From CAYUXF01 sp964448755 (lineage in GTDB: Bacteria; Margulisbacteria; Termititenacia; Termititenacales; CAYUXF01), in NCBI GenBank assembly GCA_964448755.1, contig CAYUXF010000009.1, positions 1 to 35,490 of the forward strand: a DNA stretch of 35,490 nucleotides. Reading direction: 5' to 3'. Shown here piece after piece: positions 6,220-14,326 of the stretch; the stretch's first letter is position 1; each line of letters opens with the position of its first letter. The notes under the pieces are model-generated. The model saw only the letters and a list, made by a program, of their open reading frames with translations, did no database searches and had not been told where the DNA came from. A program made the translations under genes and the position numbers.

Positions 6220-8091
6220 CTACTTTTTTTTAAGGTATTTATTAAAGATGATCTGTGGTGTGCCGTTGCTTTCGTCAATTAAACCAATGATCCGCTGATT
6301 GCCGTAAACACCTAAAAATTTTATTTCCGCGATCTTTTTGCCGGTTTTATGCTGATAAAAGATCTTGATCCCTATTTCATCAACCGGGCGGACAATACCT
6401 TTATTAAGCGCTTTTAAAATATTGTTTTCCAGTAAAGCCAGCTCTTTTTGTTTTAAAAGTTTTTGAGTAAAAGTGGCTTTTAAGACGGTCTGGAACGGTC
6501 CGTTAATGGTATAAAACACGCCTGGTTCCAATTTTTTAATTTCGGCAATTGGCGGGTTTTCTGTTTTTTTATTATCAATTGCGGTTTCTATTTCCGGTTG
6601 TTTTTGGTAATAACTTATCAAACCGTCCGCTTTTTGATAAAGGTGTTCTAAAATATTTTCTGTATCATTTTGCTGTGCGGTTAGCGTAGTGGGAACACTT
6701 TTTTTATTAGCGATATTTTCTTTTAATAAAGAGAGCAGGTTAATTACTTTCTCCAGTTCGCTGATATTGTTTTTTAATTTATATGCCAGATGATTATTTT
6801 TATTATAGAGCTGTTCTTTGATAGTTAATGCTTTTTGATCATATATTTTTTTTACAGCTTTATCTAATCTTTTAAAACGTTCTTCTTTGGCAGCTAAAAG
6901 CTCCTTTTTAGTTATTTTATTGAATGGATGTTCTAAGTGTTCTACTTCATTTGTACTTGAGATAAAGATATTTAAAACACAATAATTTAACAGTATCACG
7001 GGGAAGGAGAGTGTTTGCAAGATGACACTGCTGATAAATTTAAACGGTTCTTTCTTTTTGATATCACTATAAAAAACATTTTTATAAACAGAGTTAAGGA
7101 CATTGTTGGCAAAATTTCTGATAAAAACTCCTTTTTTAAAGAGCAGGAGAGTGTTTTTTTCTAAAAAAGAAGCAAGCGGCTCGTTTAACGAAATATTTTT
7201 AGTGGCCAGCGGGTATTTATTGAGAACTTTTTTAAAGATCTTGTGATACTCGCGGTTAATAATTGTAGAGAGATATATTTCTTTTAAATAATTTAAAAAA
7301 AGATTGAGCTCAATTGTGCAGTTTTTTTTAACTAGTTTTTTTATCATATTAGCGGCGTAGTTATTGGGCAAAAGATCGCGTGAAATAACGATATTATAGT
7401 GGTCAAAAAATTTAATAGTTTTTTGTGTAATAAACTGCATGGCTTGAAGTTCGTTATATTTTTTTCTCTGGTGTTTGTCTTTAATGAGCTGATTATAGGC
7501 ATTGTCGATAATGTTTTGGTGGCAGATAAACGCCAGTTCTTTTTTTTTGGTCTTGAAAAACAAAAAAGCTTCTTTAACCAGTTCTTTTTCTAGCTTTGTT
7601 AGCTGTGTCCGGAGTGCCGGGAGATCTTTATGGAAATCTTGCTGCAGTTTACTCCATTCGTCGGCGATCTGGTTTTCAACTGTTTGCGGGTCATTATAAG
7701 TAGCGATATTTTCTTTAAGATGTTCGATCTTGTTATTGAGGAGGAGTAGACATTTTTCAATATCGCTTGTTGTTAAACTTTTTTCTTTTAATTTTTCCTG
7801 ATACTGGTTCGGGAAGAATAAAAAATTATTATTTAGTTCCAGATAAAGGGCCGCGTTGTTATTGACGGTGGTTACTGTTGGAACTTTTGCTGGCTTGTTT
7901 TCCGCCAGCAAGGCTATTTCTGTTGCTATTTTTTCGCCAATAGCCTGACGCTGGCTATCTTCTAAGTGACTGGCTCGGGAATTGATATAGGCAAGCAGAA
8001 GACCGGCTATTTTTTCCTGGTCTTTAAACGAGGTTTTTTTTAGCGAGTTCAAAAGGGCAGTGCTGATAATTTTTTTAAATATAAAAGGCAT
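6220..8091 (-). CDS. Large coiled-coil protein with one membrane segment, unknown function
   Basis: I do not recognise this 623-residue protein. It is rich in Lys, Glu, Leu and Asn with long predicted helices at roughly 100-300 and 395-465. A single hydrophobic stretch at about 353-378 (FISSVILQTLSFPVILLNYCVLNIF) could span the membrane. The last 100 residues change character to short beta-like stretches (GIKIFYQHKTGKKIAEIKF, then GNQRIIGLID and IIFNKYLKKK), a pattern reminiscent of RelE/ParE-fold domains, but I see no firm catalytic residues. It lies 50 bases downstream of tRNA-Thr on the same strand and may be cotranscribed with it. The ribosome site is weak. Confidence 0.6.
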   Translation of the reverse strand: MPFIFKKIISTALLNSLKKTSFKDQEKIAGLLLAYINSRASHLEDSQRQAIGEKIATEIALLAENKPAKVPTVTTVNNNAALYLELNNNFLFFPNQYQEKLKEKSLTTSDIEKCLLLLNNKIEHLKENIATYNDPQTVENQIADEWSKLQQDFHKDLPALRTQLTKLEKELVKEAFLFFKTKKKELAFICHQNIIDNAYNQLIKDKHQRKKYNELQAMQFITQKTIKFFDHYNIVISRDLLPNNYAANMIKKLVKKNCTIELNLFLNYLKEIYLSTIINREYHKIFKKVLNKYPLATKNISLNEPLASFLEKNTLLLFKKGVFIRNFANNVLNSVYKNVFYSDIKKKEPFKFISSVILQTLSFPVILLNYCVLNIFISSTNEVEHLEHPFNKITKKELLAAKEERFKRLDKAVKKIYDQKALTIKEQLYNKNNHLAYKLKNNISELEKVINLLSLLKENIANKKSVPTTLTAQQNDTENILEHLYQKADGLISYYQKQPEIETAIDNKKTENPPIAEIKKLEPGVFYTINGPFQTVLKATFTQKLLKQKELALLENNILKALNKGIVRPVDEIGIKIFYQHKTGKKIAEIKFLGVYGNQRIIGLIDESNGTPQIIFNKYLKKK

Positions 8092-8141
8092 ATCGTTTCT
8101 TTTTTAAACATATCGTAAATTGTTGTTAGAAATTGCAAAAG

Positions 8142-8217
8142 TGGAGCCGGGAACAGGATTTGAACCCACGACCCGCTGATTACAAATCAGCTGCTCTACC
8201 AACTGAGCTATCCCGGC
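8142..8217 (-). tRNA. trnT: tRNA-Thr (anticodon UGU)
   Basis: The minus strand folds into a standard cloverleaf of 76 bases including an encoded CCA end. The acceptor stem GCCGGGA pairs with TCCCGGC, the D-arm carries AGCTCAGTTGGTAGAGC, the anticodon stem GCTGA/TCAGC encloses the loop TTTGTAA with anticodon TGT, and the T-arm contains GGTTCAAATCC. UGU reads ACA threonine codons (and others by wobble). Confidence 0.95.
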
Positions 8218-8378
8218 TTAAGAAAAGAGGAGCTAATTTAACTATAGAAAAGAGATGACGTCAACCGATCAAACTAAAAAAAAGCAACAAAAAAAATCGA
8301 TGTATATTTATGGCCCAAACAGGGCATATATAAATGTAAAGAGGCTGAGACAAAATTAAAGAGGGAAAAGAGGGCGCT

Positions 8379-8516
8379 ATGAAAGACAAAGACCTTAAAG
8401 ATCTAATAAAAAAAGCAGGCGATGAAGGTTCTAAAAAAGCTCTTAAAATTAAGACCCTGGAATATAAAATGGATTTTGGAACAGTCGACGCGATAGTTTC
8501 CATGAGTTTAAATTAA
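8379..8516 (+). CDS. 45-residue small protein
   Basis: A short ORF preceded by a purine-rich ribosome site (GAGGGAAAAGAGGG, 8361-8374). The product starts MKDKDLKDLIKKAGDEGSKK and ends MDFGTVDAIVSMSLN; it is charged and probably helical. No family is recognised. It occupies part of the 360-base interval between the tRNA and the GNAT genes; an imperfect GGCCC/GGGC hairpin lies upstream at about 8300-8335. The coding claim rests on the ribosome site and the open frame only. Confidence 0.45.
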   Translation: MKDKDLKDLIKKAGDEGSKKALKIKTLEYKMDFGTVDAIVSMSLN

Positions 8517-8524
8517 CTTTTTTC

Positions 8525-8554
8525 TTGAATTTGGCGCTGCTTTAACTCTATAAT
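8525..8554 (+). promoter_or_regulatory. Promoter of the GNAT gene pair
   Basis: TTGAAT (8525-8530), an 18-base spacer and a perfect TATAAT (8549-8554) precede the gene at 8579. The leader of about 18 bases contains the GGGGGG ribosome site at 8569-8574. Confidence 0.7.
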
Positions 8555-8578
8555 AAGCTATTCTTAGAGGGGGGCTTA

Positions 8579-9097
8579 ATGGTAGAGTTTGCCGGCGATA
8601 ATTTGCTGTTAACTTCTGTTAAAACCAGCGATGTTCAGCAGATCATTGAGTGGTCGCGCGCTTACCGTGAATCTTTTTTTCTGCTCCGTTCCTTTTTGCC
8701 TTTAGCCAGCGAAGAGATCATTATTGAACTCAATACCGCCAATCAGTTTTATTTAATAGTCAGAGAGCTTAAAACAGAAAAAGCCTGTGGTTTGGTCAAG
8801 ATCAGCAATCTTAACAGCCCAAGCGGCCTTTGCCATCTTAGCTTTACCATGCGTCCGGCCGAAAACAACCTTAAGTTAATGCAGGAGGCCTTGGAAATTA
8901 TTCTGGACCGCGCTTTTTCTAAACACAAAGCCCGGCGGATCTATGTTGATCTTTTTCCGGAAGAAAAAGAGAGTAAAGAACTTTTGACCAGATTATTATT
9001 TGTTAAAGAGGGTGTTTTAAAAGAACATTTTTATACTAAAAATAAATTTCTGGATATTGAATTATTTGCCCTGGATAAAGCGGAGTATTATAAATAA
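8579..9097 (+). CDS. GNAT-family N-acetyltransferase-like protein
   Basis: The 172-residue product has the length and strand-helix order of RimJ/RimL-type GNAT proteins: an N-terminal strand and helix (LLLTSVKTSDVQQIIEWS), a central antiparallel sheet (FYLIVRELKTEKACGLVKISN, then CHLSFTMRP), a long helix (LMQEALEIILDRAF), a strand (ARRIYVDLFP), and a final LLFVKEGVLKEHFYTKNKFLDIELFAL. The classic acetyl-CoA loop Q/RxxGxG/A is not clearly present, so activity is uncertain. GGGGGGCTTA before the ATG is an unusual but evidently used ribosome site (compare 2656). It overlaps the next gene by one base (TAATG). Confidence 0.65.
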   Translation: MVEFAGDNLLLTSVKTSDVQQIIEWSRAYRESFFLLRSFLPLASEEIIIELNTANQFYLIVRELKTEKACGLVKISNLNSPSGLCHLSFTMRPAENNLKLMQEALEIILDRAFSKHKARRIYVDLFPEEKESKELLTRLLFVKEGVLKEHFYTKNKFLDIELFALDKAEYYK

Positions 9098-9660
9098 TGA
9101 AAAAGACGCAGGCAGTTAAAAAGAAAAAAGCCAGTTTAAATATTTTTTTGAGATTAATGGAGCGGCAAGATATCCCGACCGTTGTCAATTGGCTGATGTC
9201 GGCCGATTATAAAAATAATAATCTTTCCGATTATCCTGTAGAACAAAAGAACGAATTAAAGAACAGGTTATTAAAAGAGATAACTTTTAGCAAGATCCCC
9301 AATGCCGGTCTCAAGCTCTTGGTCACGGAGTCGGAAGGTGGTATTTTAACCGGCTTGGCAATTCTCAAAAAAATAAACTGGCAGAGCCGTAATTTAGAGG
9401 TGCAGATCTATGTGCCTGCCGATTTTCGGCAAACTAATGTGCCACAGCTGGTGACCAGAGAGGTCTATGATTTTTTATTTTGCGAGCTTAATATGCACAA
9501 AGTTTATCTTTATGTGCCGGAGACCAATACCCAGGTTTTGGAAAATCATAAAAAACATGGCCATGAGCCGGAAGCGGTTTTAAATAAATATTTTTCCGAC
9601 GGCAAAAAAAATATTGATCTCTATATTTTTTCGGTTTTTAAAAAAGATATTGTTAAGTAG
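9097..9660 (+). CDS. GNAT-family N-acetyltransferase
   Basis: A second, diverged member of the same fold directly follows the first (one-base overlap), forming a two-gene unit. Of its 187 residues, the core begins with FLRLMERQDIPTVVNWLM, runs through GLAILKKINWQSRNLEVQIYV, the region where acetyl-CoA would bind (PADFRQTNVPQLVTREVYDF), and LNMHKVYLYVPETNTQVLENHKKHG, which matches the usual GNAT end in which the modified gene product is recognised. Substrate is unknown. The pairing suggests either a heterodimer or duplication followed by divergence. Confidence 0.7.
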   Translation: MKKTQAVKKKKASLNIFLRLMERQDIPTVVNWLMSADYKNNNLSDYPVEQKNELKNRLLKEITFSKIPNAGLKLLVTESEGGILTGLAILKKINWQSRNLEVQIYVPADFRQTNVPQLVTREVYDFLFCELNMHKVYLYVPETNTQVLENHKKHGHEPEAVLNKYFSDGKKNIDLYIFSVFKKDIVK

Positions 9661-9663
9661 TTT

Positions 9664-10395
9664 TTAGCGCTCTTTTTCCGGCCAAAATTCAATGCCGCTT
9701 TTTTTATTGAGCCAGCGGATCAGTGAATGAATATTGATATTGAACATGGGCCAGGCCACATTGATAAAAAATTTTGTTTTACCCCAGGCTTCATTAAGCA
9801 GAGCATATTGGTCATCTTTAACAGCGTTAATCTCATCCTGGCCGGCGCCGCAAATTTCTAAGGCCTGAACTAGTCCTTCGGTAACAGCGCTTTTAATGAG
9901 CGGCAGATAATCGGTAAAACGATGTGTGAAAAAATTGAGCATTTTAATATAGCCTATTATGCCAACCGCTGTTTTGGTGATGCTCAGTCTCTCTTCGGCG
10001 CTGAACTCAAAAATTGGATTTGTTAAAACCGCTAAAATACTCTGCTGGATAAGGTCGCCGATCTCTTGCTCGTCATCAGTAACGGTCAGTATGCCGAAAA
10101 TAATGCCCAGTAAAATATACTCAACAACTTTTAAGTAATATTTACGGTATTTTTCAATAACAAAAAAAGAGACGGTAGAGAGCTCGGTGATCAAGGGCAT
10201 TAAAGATTCGCCGGTATCGTTATGGTATTTGAGGATAGTTTTGACCAGTAAGTTGCCGAGATTTTTGTCGATAGCCAGATATTGTTTAATATCCTCGCGG
10301 AAAGATTTCATAAAAGAGCGGGCATACGGCGAAAGTGTTTCCGGGTTTATTCTTGTGACATTAGCGTAAACACCGTCAATTATATTGTCTACCAT
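9664..10395 (-). CDS. Unknown protein, mostly helical
   Basis: Not recognised. The 243 residues contain a hydrophobic segment at about 88-105 (VEYILLGIIFGILTV) that may be a membrane or buried helix, and the rest looks helical. It lies 28 bases after the small gene at 10424-10732 on the same strand, so the two are probably one transcript. No clear ribosome site precedes the ATG at 10395. The 3' end is 3 bases from the convergent GNAT gene. Confidence 0.6.
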   Translation of the reverse strand: MVDNIIDGVYANVTRINPETLSPYARSFMKSFREDIKQYLAIDKNLGNLLVKTILKYHNDTGESLMPLITELSTVSFFVIEKYRKYYLKVVEYILLGIIFGILTVTDDEQEIGDLIQQSILAVLTNPIFEFSAEERLSITKTAVGIIGYIKMLNFFTHRFTDYLPLIKSAVTEGLVQALEICGAGQDEINAVKDDQYALLNEAWGKTKFFINVAWPMFNINIHSLIRWLNKKSGIEFWPEKER

Positions 10396-10423
10396 AAGGT
10401 TATTTAAACAAAAAAGAGTGCCG

Positions 10424-10732
10424 CTAGCAAATGTTTTTCTTCATTATGCGTTCAGCCATCTTCAGGAATTGAGCCTTTCTCTCCGGATTGGCAAAAACAG
10501 CTTCTACAATAATATCCGGTTTGAGATCGACACCTTCTGTGGAGAGTGCCGCCAGAACAATGTTCCTGATGATCTCTCTTTCTTTGGCGGCGTAGGGCAG
10601 TGTCTGTTCTAGTTTGCTGACAAACTCCAGTGTTTTAGCCGCTTTGGTATCGGGTAAGAGGCCGGGACTGTGTTCATTGGTAAAGACGCTTTCTTCGTGA
10701 AAATAATTTTCTTGCAAATATTCTTCTCTCAT
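10424..10732 (-). CDS. Small helical protein of unknown function
   Basis: The product is 102 residues from the ATG at 10732, which I prefer over the in-frame ATG at 10750 because AAGGAG lies 7 bases before it. It is acidic at the start (REEYLQENYFHEESVF) and has a predicted amphipathic helix pair around AAKTLEFVSKLEQTLPY and EREIIRNIVLAALS, ending ERKAQFLKMAERIMKK. No family is recognised. It is first in a likely two-gene unit with 9664-10395. Confidence 0.6.
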   Translation of the reverse strand: MREEYLQENYFHEESVFTNEHSPGLLPDTKAAKTLEFVSKLEQTLPYAAKEREIIRNIVLAALSTEGVDLKPDIIVEAVFANPERKAQFLKMAERIMKKNIC

Positions 10733-10823
10733 TTTTTTGCTCCTTATCATGTAATTATATTTTGGGGCTGGTTGGCCCCCCCTCTACAATAGTTATATCG
10801 TGGTTTTTTAATTTAAAATTGTA

Positions 10824-10853
10824 TCGAAATTTTCTGTTGGATGTTGTTATAAT
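10824..10853 (+). promoter_or_regulatory. Promoter of the M16 pair, apparently leaderless
   Basis: TCGAAA (10824-10829), an 18-base spacer and a perfect TATAAT (10848-10853) end only 6 bases before the GTG start at 10860, with no Shine-Dalgarno between. Transcription would begin at or next to the start codon. Confidence 0.55.
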
Positions 10854-10859
10854 AGCCCG

Positions 10860-12176
10860 GTGAAGAAAAAAATATTAAAACATAGAAAACTACTTGAGCT
10901 TTTGCTGATAATCTTCTTAAGTCTGGTCCTGATTTTTCTGGCAGTTTCTTTAGTAATTAAACCGGGCACAGCGCCGGTCCAGAAACTGACTTTAAAAAAC
11001 AATCTGGATGTTATTCTGAACCGTTCGGCCGGTGACCTGGTTACTGTTCAAGCCTGGGTGCGCACCGGCACTATAAATGAAAATAAAGCCACTAACGGTG
11101 TTTCCCATTTTTTGGAGCATATGATCTTTAAAAAAAGAGAATTGGTTAAGGAGATAGAACGGCGCGGCGGTTATTTTAATGCCGCTACTTCGCATGATTT
11201 TACTTATTACCATATTACGCTGCCTAAAAAACATCTTGTTTTTGCTGTAAATACCTTAGCTAAACTGCTTTTTGAGAATAGTTTTTTAACGGCCGATCTG
11301 GAGCAGGAGAAAAATGTTATTTTAGAGGAGATCGCCCGGGCCGAGCAGAATCCTTTTTATAAAATGTATACTATTATCACGGATGCTCTTTATCATGGCC
11401 ATCCTTACGCTTTTACTGTCTTAGGCTGTGCAGATAATATAAAAAAGTTTACGGTTGCCGATCTGGAAAATTATTACCGAAAATATTATCTGCCTAACAA
11501 CATTACATTTGTTATGGCCGGCAACATTGAGCAGCGTCCTTTTAAAAAAGCGCTCCGGTTCCTGAGCCGTTATCCGCAGCAGGCGGTGCCGCAGAATATT
11601 CTGCGCGAGGATTTTTTTGATCTAAAGGATCAGTTTAAACAGCGGAGTCTGCCTAATTTAGCCGTTCCCGTCTGTTATTATGTTTATCTGGTGCCCGGCG
11701 TTAATAGTGCCGATTCTTATGCTCTGGATGTTTTAATGTACTTAATAGCCAATAGAAAAGAGGCGGTTTTAAATAAGGTTTTGCAAGACCAGCTGGAGCT
11801 CACTTATCAAATTTCTGCTCATTATCAAACCAGAAAAAAAAGATCGCTCTTTTTTATTGAACTGCCGTTTAAAAAATCTGGGGATGCTCCTTTATTGAGG
11901 CGCGAGTATCAGAAATTACTCAAAAATATAAAGTTTGATACCGCGGAACTTAATTTGATCAAACAAAAAATTAAAAAAGAATATTATCTTGATAAAGAAA
12001 AAGTGGAAAACAGCGCCTATAGTCTGGGTTATTATAATACGATCGATTCTTATCTTTATGAGGTTAATTATCTTAATGAAATAGAGAAAGTTTCGCTGGC
12101 CGATCTGGACCGTCTTTTGCAGACCTACTTTTTAAAAGATGAAAATTGTTTTATTTTTTTACCGGAGAAAAAATGA
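10860..12176 (+). CDS. Membrane-anchored M16 zinc metallopeptidase (active partner)
   Basis: The 438-residue product has an N-terminal basic stretch and a membrane anchor (about residues 11-33), then an M16 (insulinase/processing-peptidase) domain. The inverted zinc motif HFLEH is at 83-87, with the downstream metal ligand in VILEEI (E156/E157). It forms a pair with the next gene, overlapping by 4 bases (ATGA). In bacterial M16B pairs one subunit carries the zinc site and the other binds substrate; this is the zinc subunit. The GTG start has no Shine-Dalgarno and sits 6 bases after a TATAAT. The signal anchor suggests the protease acts outside the cytoplasmic membrane. Confidence 0.87.
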   Translation: MKKKILKHRKLLELLLIIFLSLVLIFLAVSLVIKPGTAPVQKLTLKNNLDVILNRSAGDLVTVQAWVRTGTINENKATNGVSHFLEHMIFKKRELVKEIERRGGYFNAATSHDFTYYHITLPKKHLVFAVNTLAKLLFENSFLTADLEQEKNVILEEIARAEQNPFYKMYTIITDALYHGHPYAFTVLGCADNIKKFTVADLENYYRKYYLPNNITFVMAGNIEQRPFKKALRFLSRYPQQAVPQNILREDFFDLKDQFKQRSLPNLAVPVCYYVYLVPGVNSADSYALDVLMYLIANRKEAVLNKVLQDQLELTYQISAHYQTRKKRSLFFIELPFKKSGDAPLLRREYQKLLKNIKFDTAELNLIKQKIKKEYYLDKEKVENSAYSLGYYNTIDSYLYEVNYLNEIEKVSLADLDRLLQTYFLKDENCFIFLPEKK

Positions 12177-13432
12177 ATAAAAAAATAATTATTTTTACAT
12201 TATTAGTGCTGATCGGTCTTTTATTGTTGTTGAATTTTTTTAAAGATCGTCCGGCAGTCCGTTCTTTGCCTAACGGCAGTAAGATCATTTATTACCGTGA
12301 AAACTCGCCTTTTGTAGCGGTCAATATTTTTATTAAAAATGCCAAGAAAAAAGAACCGCTGCCGGGGCTGACCAATTTTTCTTTAGAAATGCTGTTGCGC
12401 GGCAGCGAAGAGCTGAGCAAGGGCGATCTGGAAAATTTTCTAGAGAGTATCGGCGCAGAAATAGGCTTTGAAGTTACTAACGATTTTGCCTTAATTTCCG
12501 GCCAGGTTTTAAAAGATAATTTAAAAGAATATCTGGGCTTTATTAAATATATTCTGCTCAATGCTAATTATAATAAAAAAGAGATCAGCCTACTAAAAAA
12601 TGAACTGCTGGCGCAGATCAAGCAAAATAATGAAGATCCTTTTTATAAAGCACTGGAACTAAATCAAGCCCAGCTTTTTAGCGGCCATTACTATGGTCTT
12701 CCCGCTTTGGGTACGTTAGATTCTCTGGCAAAAATAGATCAGGCTAAACTATTGAGCTTCAAACTTATTGATAATTTTTCATCGGCCGAACTGATCATTG
12801 TTGTTAACGGCAGTTTTTCTCCGGTCCAAATAAAACCTGAGTTGACAGCTTTAAGTGAAATTTTTAAAGGTCAATTAAAGAGCGAAAGAACCGCTAATAA
12901 TTTTGTTTTTCCGTCAGCGGAAAAAATAGTTAATGAAGGGCAGGAGACCGCCATAGTTATCTATAATTATTTTTCGCCGGAAGCGGTCAGCCGCCAAGCG
13001 CCGCTCTATGATCTAATTAATTCTTATCTCGGCAGCGGCCTTTCTTCGCCGCTTTTTAAAGCACTGCGTGAGAAAAATGGTATCGGCTATAAAGTCGGTG
13101 CCTATCAAAATAAAAATCTCCAGGCCTCTTATTCGGCTGTTTATGTCCAGACCACGGTAAAAGATCATAAAAAAATAGAAGCTATTTTGGATAGTGTTTT
13201 TGCTGAGCCGTTAAATAAAGAAGACCTTAAAAAAGCCAAGAATTATCTGTTGAATAATTATTACCGGCAGAGACAAACGCTAAAAAGCCGCGGCTATTTA
13301 TACGGTCTCAATTATTTTTTGAAAGGCCAGCCAAATTATAATTATGCGGGGTCAATAGAGAAAATATCGTTTAAAAAATTTGTTAAAGAATTACGCAATT
13401 TAAATAAAATAAATCTGCTGGTCGTTCGCTAA
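12173..13432 (+). CDS. Membrane-anchored M16-like protein lacking the zinc site (partner subunit)
   Basis: From the ATG at 12173 (GGAG at 12164-12167) the product is 419 residues. It starts with a membrane anchor (MNKKIIIFTLLVLIGLLLLLNFF region) and continues with an M16 fold. Where HxxEH would be, the sequence reads TNFSLEM, so zinc is not bound. The C-terminal domain keeps the substrate-binding LREKNGIGYKVGAY motif (Arg and Tyr) that inactive M16B subunits supply. Together with the upstream gene it should form a heterodimer anchored on both subunits. Overlap with the upstream gene supports coupled translation. Confidence 0.85.
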   Translation: MNKKIIIFTLLVLIGLLLLLNFFKDRPAVRSLPNGSKIIYYRENSPFVAVNIFIKNAKKKEPLPGLTNFSLEMLLRGSEELSKGDLENFLESIGAEIGFEVTNDFALISGQVLKDNLKEYLGFIKYILLNANYNKKEISLLKNELLAQIKQNNEDPFYKALELNQAQLFSGHYYGLPALGTLDSLAKIDQAKLLSFKLIDNFSSAELIIVVNGSFSPVQIKPELTALSEIFKGQLKSERTANNFVFPSAEKIVNEGQETAIVIYNYFSPEAVSRQAPLYDLINSYLGSGLSSPLFKALREKNGIGYKVGAYQNKNLQASYSAVYVQTTVKDHKKIEAILDSVFAEPLNKEDLKKAKNYLLNNYYRQRQTLKSRGYLYGLNYFLKGQPNYNYAGSIEKISFKKFVKELRNLNKINLLVVR

Positions 13433-13435
13433 ACG

Positions 13436-14026
13436 CTAGGCTTCGGTATTAAAGCTGGAGGTGATCGCTTCGAATTTGTTCTTGGGTGAGAATTTTTGAT
13501 ATTTTTGTTTTTCTTCAATAATATTTTCTATCATGGAATTTAATTTATCTATTTCTGCCTGGGCGGCATTATCTTTAAATTTAGCCTGCCCGGTATGGAT
13601 ATCAATAACGGTAACGCCTTTATTATTGATAACTTGAATTTCTTCGCGGCTGACATTTTTAGTCGGGCTGATCGTATAAGCGGCAAATTCCGGATTATAG
13701 CGGTCGCGCAGTGAGATAATAAAAAGATACCGCTGGTTATGGGCCAGATCTGCTTCGGAGGGATAGGCAATTCCCTGCGGGTGGGTGTGATAAACGCCGT
13801 AGTAAATTAAGCCGTGTTTTTTGGCAAAATCGTGGCCGCGGTAAATATCTTCCGGCGTAATGCCAAATTGTTTTTTCTGGTCGCCGTCGGCGTAGTTGTA
13901 GAGCGGCATGACACCTTTAATGATGCCGGTTTCATCGCCGCAGAGGATCCCGCCGGTCTCGTAGGGATAGTTTTTCTGCGCCTGTTCCATAATGATGTCG
14001 TATTGGTGCTGTGTAATAACAAACAT
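13436..14026 (-). CDS. JAMM/MPN-domain metalloprotease
   Basis: The 196-residue product has a complete JAMM zinc site: E23 in YPYETGG, H80-T-H82, and S90-x2-D93 ten residues after H82. Bacterial and archaeal JAMM proteins remove ubiquitin-like modifiers or cleave cysteine-desulfuration intermediates; no modifier or E1-like gene is in view. The last 50 residues after the domain are charged and probably helical. The gene is divergent from the atp operon with only 60 bases between start codons. No Shine-Dalgarno precedes the ATG; a TATACT box ends 7 bases upstream. Confidence 0.85.
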   Translation of the reverse strand: MFVITQHQYDIIMEQAQKNYPYETGGILCGDETGIIKGVMPLYNYADGDQKKQFGITPEDIYRGHDFAKKHGLIYYGVYHTHPQGIAYPSEADLAHNQRYLFIISLRDRYNPEFAAYTISPTKNVSREEIQVINNKGVTVIDIHTGQAKFKDNAAQAEIDKLNSMIENIIEEKQKYQKFSPKNKFEAITSSFNTEA

Positions 14027-14033
14027 GTTGGTG

Positions 14034-14061
14034 AGTATAGCAAAAAACTATTGGCTGAAAA
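14034..14061 (-). promoter_or_regulatory. Minus-strand promoter of the JAMM gene, apparently leaderless
   Basis: On the minus strand TTTTCA (14056-14061), 16 bases and TATACT (14034-14039) lie 7 bases upstream of the ATG at 14026. The -35 box overlaps that of the divergent atp promoter by one base. Confidence 0.45.
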
Positions 14062-14078
14062 ACTATTAATAGTATAAT
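14051..14078 (+). promoter_or_regulatory. Promoter of the atp operon, apparently leaderless
   Basis: TTGGCT (14051-14056), 16 bases and TATAAT (14073-14078) end 8 bases before the ATG of the first atp gene. No Shine-Dalgarno fits between. The region is shared with the divergent JAMM promoter. Confidence 0.55.
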
Positions 14079-14086
14079 GTTGAGAT

Positions 14087-14314
14087 ATGCGGCAAGAGAA
14101 TAAAGGCTGGCTCTATTTATCTTTAATTATGGAACTGGGCATCAATATGGTCCTGTCGCTGTTATTCTTTTTGTTTTTAGGGATTTGGCTTGATAAAAAA
14201 TTTAATTTAAACGGTATTTTTACTATAGCGGGGATTGTACTTGGTGTCCTGGGCGGTTTTTATAACTGCTATCAGGCGATAATTAATATAGATAAAAAAT
14301 TCAAAAAAAAATAA
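14087..14314 (+). CDS. atpZ: AtpZ/AtpI-type small ATP synthase-associated membrane protein
   Basis: The 75-residue product has two membrane helices (about 9-35 and 43-64, the latter GIFTIAGIVLGVLGGFYNCY) and a short DKKF loop, matching the small AtpZ-like protein (ATPase gene 1 family) that begins many atp operons. In studied species these proteins help c-ring assembly or Mg2+/Ca2+ transport. It is the first gene of the operon and follows a TATAAT by 8 bases, without a ribosome site. Confidence 0.75.
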   Translation: MRQENKGWLYLSLIMELGINMVLSLLFFLFLGIWLDKKFNLNGIFTIAGIVLGVLGGFYNCYQAIINIDKKFKKK

Positions 14315-14326
14315 GGAGTTCCAAAA

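Noticed and set aside
8261..8503. 80-codon minus-strand ORF near tRNA-Thr
   Set aside because: It is the shadow of the 45-codon plus-strand ORF and its leader, without a ribosome site.
10764..10796. GGGGC/GCCCC hairpin between the unknown pair and the M16 genes as another repeat copy
   Set aside because: It lacks the CAGTC and CATGAAC core and could be an ordinary short hairpin; evidence is too thin.
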